Shown here in pieces: positions 59,340 through 64,000 of a stretch of DNA of 64,000 nt (position 1 is the first letter of the stretch; every line of letters begins with the position of its first letter). The stretch spans positions 36,738-100,737 of the forward strand of contig CAMTUH010000005.1 in the NCBI GenBank assembly GCA_947084935.1, given 5' to 3'. A program made the translations under genes and the position numbers. Under the pieces are notes generated by a model. It did no database searches. It saw nothing but the letters and a program-made list of their open reading frames with translations, and was not told the origin of the DNA. Origin of the DNA: CAMTUH01 sp947084935 (GTDB lineage: Bacteria; Pseudomonadota; Gammaproteobacteria; Coxiellales; Coxiellaceae).

Positions 59340-59367
59340 AGTATACGGCAATTTGCCGTATTGTCAA
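59340..59367 (-). promoter_or_regulatory. tacAT promoter with palindromic operator in the spacer
   Basis: Reading the minus strand: TTGACA (59367-59362), 16-base spacer, TATACT (59345-59340). The spacer holds most of the palindrome ATACGGCA-AAT-TGCCGTAT (59343-59361). Repressor binding there would block RNA polymerase, as expected for TA autoregulation. Confidence 0.7.
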
Positions 59368-59568
59368 GACAAGGCGGGATACTGATACGGAAGCTAATAT
59401 GCGTGTTGCGCGTCTCATCTGCAATACTGTGGGTAGCTGGATGAGACGAATTACATAAGCCAATTCTTAAGGTTGAATTATTTTTCCGGCTTTCCCCATA
59501 TCCTGTATTGAGCGTGTGAGCAATGCGGACTAAGCTAAATTAGTTGGATTAGAATTAAGGAGTTCCTC

Positions 59569-60672
59569 ATGAAAAAAATATTTATCATGATGACAACGAT
59601 GTTTATCCTTTCTGCCCACGCCGAAACACAATACATGATTGTGGTTGATGGCGGCAGTTCCGGTTCCAAATTATATTTATATAGTTACGATCAAAGTGCG
59701 CCGGGTGCATTACCGACCAATATTAAAACGGTAGCGACAAATAAGGCTGCGCCAGGCCTAGAAGACATCCGCACTGCGGATATTCCCAATTATTTAACTA
59801 CCCTGTTTAACGGCGCTGCCAAAACAACTGCAGCGCCCGTTTATTTTTATGCAACGGCGAGCATGCGCATCATTTCACCGACGATCCAGGATGCCGATTA
59901 TAAAGCAATTTCGCAGTGGATTAGCCAAAATACAAAAGCGCATGTTGAGGACATTCGGACGATTCCCGGATCTTACGAAGCTTTTTACGATTGGATTGCG
60001 GACAACGATTTGCAGAGTGGTTTTCAAAACCCGCAGAATTTACGCGGCGTATTAGATATGGGTGGTGGCTCGATGGAGATTGCTTACCCTGCTGATGCGC
60101 AAGATCCACAGGCAATACCCTTTCGTATTAATGGACAACCGATCTACGTTCATGCGCAAAGTTATCTGGGATTAGGTGAAGACTATTCGCGTTATCAATA
60201 CTCAACCGATGAGAGTTGTTATCCGAACGATTACCCCATGCCGAACGAGAGCAAAGGGTTAGGCTCTGCTCGTCAATGCGAGGCGGATATCCAGCCACTG
60301 TTTGATGTCCACCGGGTCCAACCACCGCAATTCAGAGTGACTGCAATTCCTTTTGATGCGTTTTCCGGTTTTTATTATGCAGCTCAAACTCTCTTGCAAG
60401 AAAATGGTAATTTCAATTTAAACTTGGATACCTATCAACAAGCGGCTGCTGCATTCTGCGCGGATAATTGGGAGCAAATACTCTCAGATCCAAAATATGT
60501 GGCTGCAAAAGATTACGTTTATAGCTATTGCTATGCGGCTTCCGAGCAAATAGCCCTGTTAAAAGAATTAGGCTTTCGTGGGTGCCGCAGTAACATCACG
60601 GCCGTAAGCAAAATAAATGGCAATTCTGTCGATTGGACGCTTGGTGTGTTAATCGAGAAGGCAATGAAATAG
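59569..60672 (+). CDS. Secreted ecto-NTPDase (GDA1/CD39 apyrase family)
   Basis: 367 residues with a signal peptide ending near LSAHA. All five apyrase-conserved regions are present: VVDGGSSGSKLYLY (ACR1), ATASMR (ACR2), the catalytic glutamate in PGSYEAFYDW at residue 137 (ACR3), LDMGGGSMEIAY (ACR4) and DWTLGVLI (ACR5). Six cysteines sit in the second half. Such enzymes hydrolyse nucleoside tri- and diphosphates; Legionella secretes relatives that act during infection. It is eukaryote-like and isolated between the TA pair and speA. AAGGAG RBS eight bases before the ATG. Confidence 0.9.
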   Translation: MKKIFIMMTTMFILSAHAETQYMIVVDGGSSGSKLYLYSYDQSAPGALPTNIKTVATNKAAPGLEDIRTADIPNYLTTLFNGAAKTTAAPVYFYATASMRIISPTIQDADYKAISQWISQNTKAHVEDIRTIPGSYEAFYDWIADNDLQSGFQNPQNLRGVLDMGGGSMEIAYPADAQDPQAIPFRINGQPIYVHAQSYLGLGEDYSRYQYSTDESCYPNDYPMPNESKGLGSARQCEADIQPLFDVHRVQPPQFRVTAIPFDAFSGFYYAAQTLLQENGNFNLNLDTYQQAAAAFCADNWEQILSDPKYVAAKDYVYSYCYAASEQIALLKELGFRGCRSNITAVSKINGNSVDWTLGVLIEKAMK

Positions 60673-60685
60673 CCGCTCACCGAGG

Positions 60686-62629
60686 CTACTCTTCTAGATA
60701 CGTATAGCCGTCTAATCCATTGATAAGCTCGTTCAGATACTGCTCGGCTTCGTTGGATTGAATCGTGGAATTAGCCACTTGTTTGCGGTACGAGTTGAGC
60801 ATGATTTTGTTGTCAAAGCCGACGTAGCGCAAAATATCTTTCACGCGGTCGCCCACCTTAATTTCCGTAATTTCATAAGCGCCGTCGTTAGTCAATTTGA
60901 CGTTAGCGGAAGCAGTATCGCCGAACAAATTATGCATATCGCCGAGAATTTCTTGGTAAGCACCGACCAAGAAAATGCCGAGTAAATACGGTTTTTTCGA
61001 TTGATACGGTGGCAGCGGTAGCGTGCTTTCAATTCCCTGACCATCGAGATAAAAATCAATCTTTCCGTCGGAATCACAGGTGATGTCTTGCAGAACGGCG
61101 CGGCGCGAGGGCGATTGATTGAGCTGCGAGAGTGGGATAATCGGGAAAATGTGATCGATGGCCCACGCGTCAGGCAACGACTGAAACAGAGAAAAATTCA
61201 GAAAATATTTGTCGGCTAATTTATTGTTGAGCTCATCGATGATTTCTCGGTGCGCGCGTATTTGTGGCTTCAACAATTCGCGCACCCGCCAACAGGTCAC
61301 CAAATACAATTGTTCGATGCGTGCCCGTTTATCGATATCGATCACGTTGTGCAGGTATTTGGTGTGTGCTTCCTGCATCCAATACGTAGCGTCGTGATAC
61401 GCTTCCAGCGCATTGCGGGGAGTTAAATTATTAATGCCGCTCAAGAGATTTTTAATAATGGCGTCGTTGTCGACGTTTGACATATCCGTGAGGTCAGGTA
61501 ACAGAGCTGCTTCGTGATCGATGATGTTGGTGATCAGCACGGCGTGGTGTGCGGTAATGGCACGACCCGATTCAGAAAAAATATCCGGGTGCGGCAAGTT
61601 GTGGACCATGCACACTTCATTAATCGTATAAACGATATTATTCGCGTATTCTTCCATGGTGTAGTTCACGGAGCTGAATCGGCGGGTGTGCGTTCCGTCG
61701 TAATCCACGCCCAAACCACCGCCCACGTCGACGATTTGTATCTTTGCTCCTTTCCGATGTAATTCCGCATAATAACGCGCGCATTCCTGCATGCCATTTT
61801 GAATATCATTAATATTGGCAATTTGGGAACCGAAATGGAAATGCAGCAACTGCAGCATGTGCAGGCTATCGTTTTTGGATAAATATTCAATGACCTTTAA
61901 AACCTGCGCAGCACTCAAACCGAATTTCGATTTTTCGCCGCCGGTGTCTTGCCATTTTCCTGCGGTAACAGTCAGTGCGCGAATGCGTATGCCGAGTCGA
62001 GGCGATACGTTCATTTCTTTGGCGAGCAACAAGATTTTATCGAGCTCCGAGAATTTTTCGAGAACGAGATAGACTTGATGTCCGAGCAATTGAGCGATCA
62101 GCGCCGAGCGAATGTATTCCATGTCTTTATAACCGTTGCACACAATAATCGTCCCCGGTTTTTTCGCCAAGCCAATGACCGCAAGCAATTCGGATTTGCT
62201 TCCTGCTTCCAAACCGATCGGGTTTTTCTTGTGTTTACAAATTTCAGAAATCACGGAGCGTTGTTGGTTTACTTTGATGGGGTAAACCGTGGTGTATTTA
62301 CCGGAATAATTCGTGTCGCGAATGGCTTGTGTGAATGCTTGCGCTAGGCTATCCACACGTGTGTGTAAAATATCAGGGAAACGCAGCAAAATCGGTGGGC
62401 TTAATCCCTGCGCGCTGAGCTTTTGCACCAGGTAATCGAGATTAATGGGTTTGGCGCTGTCGTTTTTTCGTTGAGGATATGCAACGACGCAACCCTTTTG
62501 GTCGACATCAAAGAATCCATCACTCCAGCTTTCAATATTGTAATTCTCTCGAGCGTCGTCAACGTGCCACGATGGCGTTGATTCCGGATTCGGCGAGCTG
62601 AGCGAGGGTGTCGTTGTATCGTTTTTCAT
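60686..62629 (-). CDS. speA: Biosynthetic arginine decarboxylase SpeA
   Basis: 647 residues, the normal length. PLP-lysine strand YTTVYPIKVNQQRSV, LEAGSKSELLA, QLLHFHFGSQIANI, DVGGGLGVDYDG and SESGRAITAHHAV are diagnostic. It converts arginine to agmatine. Its start lies 71 bp inside the upstream deoxyhypusine-synthase homologue gene; no later Met near the N terminus would keep the conserved ENYNIESWSDGFF. Confidence 0.95.
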   Translation of the reverse strand: MKNDTTTPSLSSPNPESTPSWHVDDARENYNIESWSDGFFDVDQKGCVVAYPQRKNDSAKPINLDYLVQKLSAQGLSPPILLRFPDILHTRVDSLAQAFTQAIRDTNYSGKYTTVYPIKVNQQRSVISEICKHKKNPIGLEAGSKSELLAVIGLAKKPGTIIVCNGYKDMEYIRSALIAQLLGHQVYLVLEKFSELDKILLLAKEMNVSPRLGIRIRALTVTAGKWQDTGGEKSKFGLSAAQVLKVIEYLSKNDSLHMLQLLHFHFGSQIANINDIQNGMQECARYYAELHRKGAKIQIVDVGGGLGVDYDGTHTRRFSSVNYTMEEYANNIVYTINEVCMVHNLPHPDIFSESGRAITAHHAVLITNIIDHEAALLPDLTDMSNVDNDAIIKNLLSGINNLTPRNALEAYHDATYWMQEAHTKYLHNVIDIDKRARIEQLYLVTCWRVRELLKPQIRAHREIIDELNNKLADKYFLNFSLFQSLPDAWAIDHIFPIIPLSQLNQSPSRRAVLQDITCDSDGKIDFYLDGQGIESTLPLPPYQSKKPYLLGIFLVGAYQEILGDMHNLFGDTASANVKLTNDGAYEITEIKVGDRVKDILRYVGFDNKIMLNSYRKQVANSTIQSNEAEQYLNELINGLDGYTYLEE

Positions 62630-63620
62630 GTCTCTTTTGTTCGCGTGTGTTATGGTAGGCGTAAGCGGCTACCATGGGAAATGCGATCGTTGCTTCGGCA
62701 AAGACCATTTGTTCGTGAGTGATCGCAACTTTTCCCCACGAACAAGCTTCACGTAACGTGGACCCCGAAAGAGCCCCGTCGCGTTCATCGGCCACGGTAA
62801 TTTGAATGGCGTATTTATGCAGAGGTGCGTCCTGGCCCAATAATTCTGCGGCGACCACAATGTCTTGTGCAAAATTTTTCGGAACACCACCGCCTATCAT
62901 CACAAGCCCCGTTTCTTTGGCCTTAATTTTTAATTGCGTTAATTCGCGGAAATCTTTCACGGAGTCGATGCTCACGTGTTGGCGTGGTCGTTCAATTTGA
63001 TGCATGACTAAACCAAACCCTGCGCTGCAATCGCTGAATGCCGGCACGAATATTGGTAATCCTCTTTGATAAGCGGAGCGCACGATGGATACGGAATGGG
63101 GTTTGTGTTTTTGTAAATATTTTCCCATTTCAATAATAAATTCGCGAGACGAATAAGGTTTCGGTTCCAACGTGTTTGCGATTTCATAAATAGTGTTGTC
63201 GCAAATGCGAAGCTCGTCTTCATTAATCAGTGTGTCGTAAATACGATCGATTTTGAGCGATTGGAGCATTTCATCGTCCAAGCGCGGTGAACCCACGTAA
63301 TGACGAAAGCCCAGTCCTTCAAAAAAATCCTGGTCGACAATATTCGCACCCGTGGAAACGATGGCGTCGATTAGGTTATTCTCGATTAAATCAACGACGA
63401 CTTTTTTCAGTCCGGCGCTGATTAGAGAGCCAGCTAAACACAGGATAATCGAGCAATTACGGTCTTGAAGCATTTGCGCGTAAATCTTCGCGGCATTCGC
63501 TAAATTACGCCCTTGGAATGCGGTATGCTGCATCGCATCGATCAGCGACTCCCAGGACATCGGCTGAGTGATGTCGATGTGCTCGATGGGCTGTTTTAAT
63601 AAAGCGGTTTTGTTCGTCAT
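62559..63620 (-). CDS. Deoxyhypusine synthase family protein
   Basis: 353 residues from the ATG at 63620. NAD-binding fold; the key loop DGALSGSTLREACSWGKV contains the lysine used by eukaryotic deoxyhypusine synthase for the enzyme-imine intermediate (SWGK). GLVMIGGGVPKNFAQD and IVSTGANIVDQDFFEGLG are also conserved. Bacteria have no eIF5A, so the target must differ; homospermidine synthesis from a diamine donor is one proposal for this family. Overlaps speA by 71 bp, tying it to agmatine/polyamine metabolism. Confidence 0.87.
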   Translation of the reverse strand: MTNKTALLKQPIEHIDITQPMSWESLIDAMQHTAFQGRNLANAAKIYAQMLQDRNCSIILCLAGSLISAGLKKVVVDLIENNLIDAIVSTGANIVDQDFFEGLGFRHYVGSPRLDDEMLQSLKIDRIYDTLINEDELRICDNTIYEIANTLEPKPYSSREFIIEMGKYLQKHKPHSVSIVRSAYQRGLPIFVPAFSDCSAGFGLVMHQIERPRQHVSIDSVKDFRELTQLKIKAKETGLVMIGGGVPKNFAQDIVVAAELLGQDAPLHKYAIQITVADERDGALSGSTLREACSWGKVAITHEQMVFAEATIAFPMVAAYAYHNTREQKRHEKRYNDTLAQLAESGINAIVAR

Positions 63621-63737
63621 TATTGCTTTCCGAACCATTTAAAAACAGGCCCATTTTCGTCCATTCCTACCCCAAGATCAAGAAAAAATTTACGTGAAAA
63701 AGTGAGTTCGAGTTTTCGTTTATCTGTAAAACTTGGT
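63621..63737. other. Leader of the speA-side operon
   Basis: No gene is supported. The dhs ATG is preceded on the minus strand by GGAAAG. The rest is AT-rich and may hold the promoter, but I see no clear -35/-10 pair. Confidence 0.35.
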
Positions 63738-63917
63738 GTCGAAGCGAGGGGATCCTTTTTCCGGCAATGGCTCGTCGGGCTTTGGCCCTTGCTACGCTTG
63801 CAAGCTGCTCTCGCCATCGTTGGCTCGGGCGCTCAGCGGGCATGAAGCTTTGCTTCATGCGAGTTCCGCTTCGCCCTGCGCTTTATTTGCCTGCAAAAGG
63901 ATCCCCCCCCGCTTCGC
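63738..63917. repeat. 180-bp variant of the CACCGAAGTGGGG-type inverted-repeat element
   Basis: Left end GTCGAAGCGAGGGGATCC, right end GGATCCCCCCCCGCTTCGC, with the same interior words as the copy at 41281 (TTTTTCCGGCAAT, CGTCGGGCT, GCGCTTTATTTGCCTGC). It is longer by an inner block containing GCATGAAGCTTTGCTTCATGC, a palindrome. Non-coding. Confidence 0.7.
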
Positions 63918-64000
63918 AAAGCTACACTGTGTGGAGAGACGTTTTTCACCGAACGATCCGGAAGTATGTTGAGCTCCATCGAGCATCCGCAGGGTGAGGC
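63918..64000. other. Right-edge sequence without recognised feature
   Basis: 83 bases after the repeat. Frames are open on both strands over this short distance, but nothing recognisable is encoded and it could be the edge of a gene outside the window. Confidence 0.3.

Noticed and set aside
63767..63997. 76-codon plus-strand frame at the right edge
   Set aside because: Most of it is translated repeat sequence; the same peptide words arise from the copy at 41.3 kb.

Overview
The window is gene-dense bacterial chromosome from a gammaproteobacterium, most likely of the Legionellales and close to Coxiellaceae. The GroEL protein is Coxiella-like throughout as far as I can judge from memory, acnA lies next to groES-groEL, and tolB-pal-cpoB-queE is followed by clpB, a phospholipase-D protein, pssA, nadC, two tRNAs and nadB. 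No phage, insertion sequence with a transposase, CRISPR array or rRNA operon is present. Assignments rest on reading the proteins and motifs; no database search was run.

Layout. 1-6.2 kb: end of an M50 protease gene, a PhzF-family gene, the conserved dolP-diaA-yraN-lpoA block facing rsmI, then ihfB. 6.4-10.1 kb: purN-purM (minus strand) and DUF2066-hda (plus strand). 10.2-13.7 kb: a large unknown multi-pass membrane protein with an acidic C-terminal tail, facing a sodium symporter. 13.7-24.9 kb: hemF, ornithine cyclodeaminase, prmA, accC-accB-aroQ, dsbD, an OprO/P-like porin and acnA. 25-28.8 kb: groES-groEL behind overlapping sigma-32-type and sigma-70-type promoters, then proS. 28.8-30.7 kb: an enlarged MidA-like methyltransferase gene with a truncated fragment of a relative upstream.

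30.8-41.3 kb is an envelope cluster: two tandem YejM/PbgA-type proteins, tolA, three small secreted paralogues of unknown function, tolB, pal, cpoB and queE. tolQ and tolR are not in the window. 41.4-50.2 kb: a PmtA-like methyltransferase, clpB with a sigma-32-type promoter, a phospholipase-D/cardiolipin synthase, DUF3579, pssA-nadC, tRNA-Glu, tRNA-Ala, two related membrane proteins and SixA. 50.3-57.7 kb: a YgfX-like protein, nadB, an overlapping M20 peptidase-MFS-M23 peptidase set and pyrG. 57.8-63.6 kb: a secreted DUF442 phosphatase-like protein, a TacA-TacT toxin-antitoxin pair, a secreted NTPDase (CD39/apyrase) and speA overlapping a deoxyhypusine synthase homologue.

The intergenic spaces are rich in palindromic repeats. 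The main family is a 75-85 bp composite element bounded by GTAGCC and GGCTAC, present at seven loci; in two places its end supplies the stop codon of the adjacent gene. A second family has long inverted ends reading CACCGAAGTGGGG. The least explained features are the three secreted paralogues between tolA and tolB, the acidic-tailed membrane protein and the expanded MidA-like protein; the last two have features compatible with Dot/Icm effectors, but that is inference.
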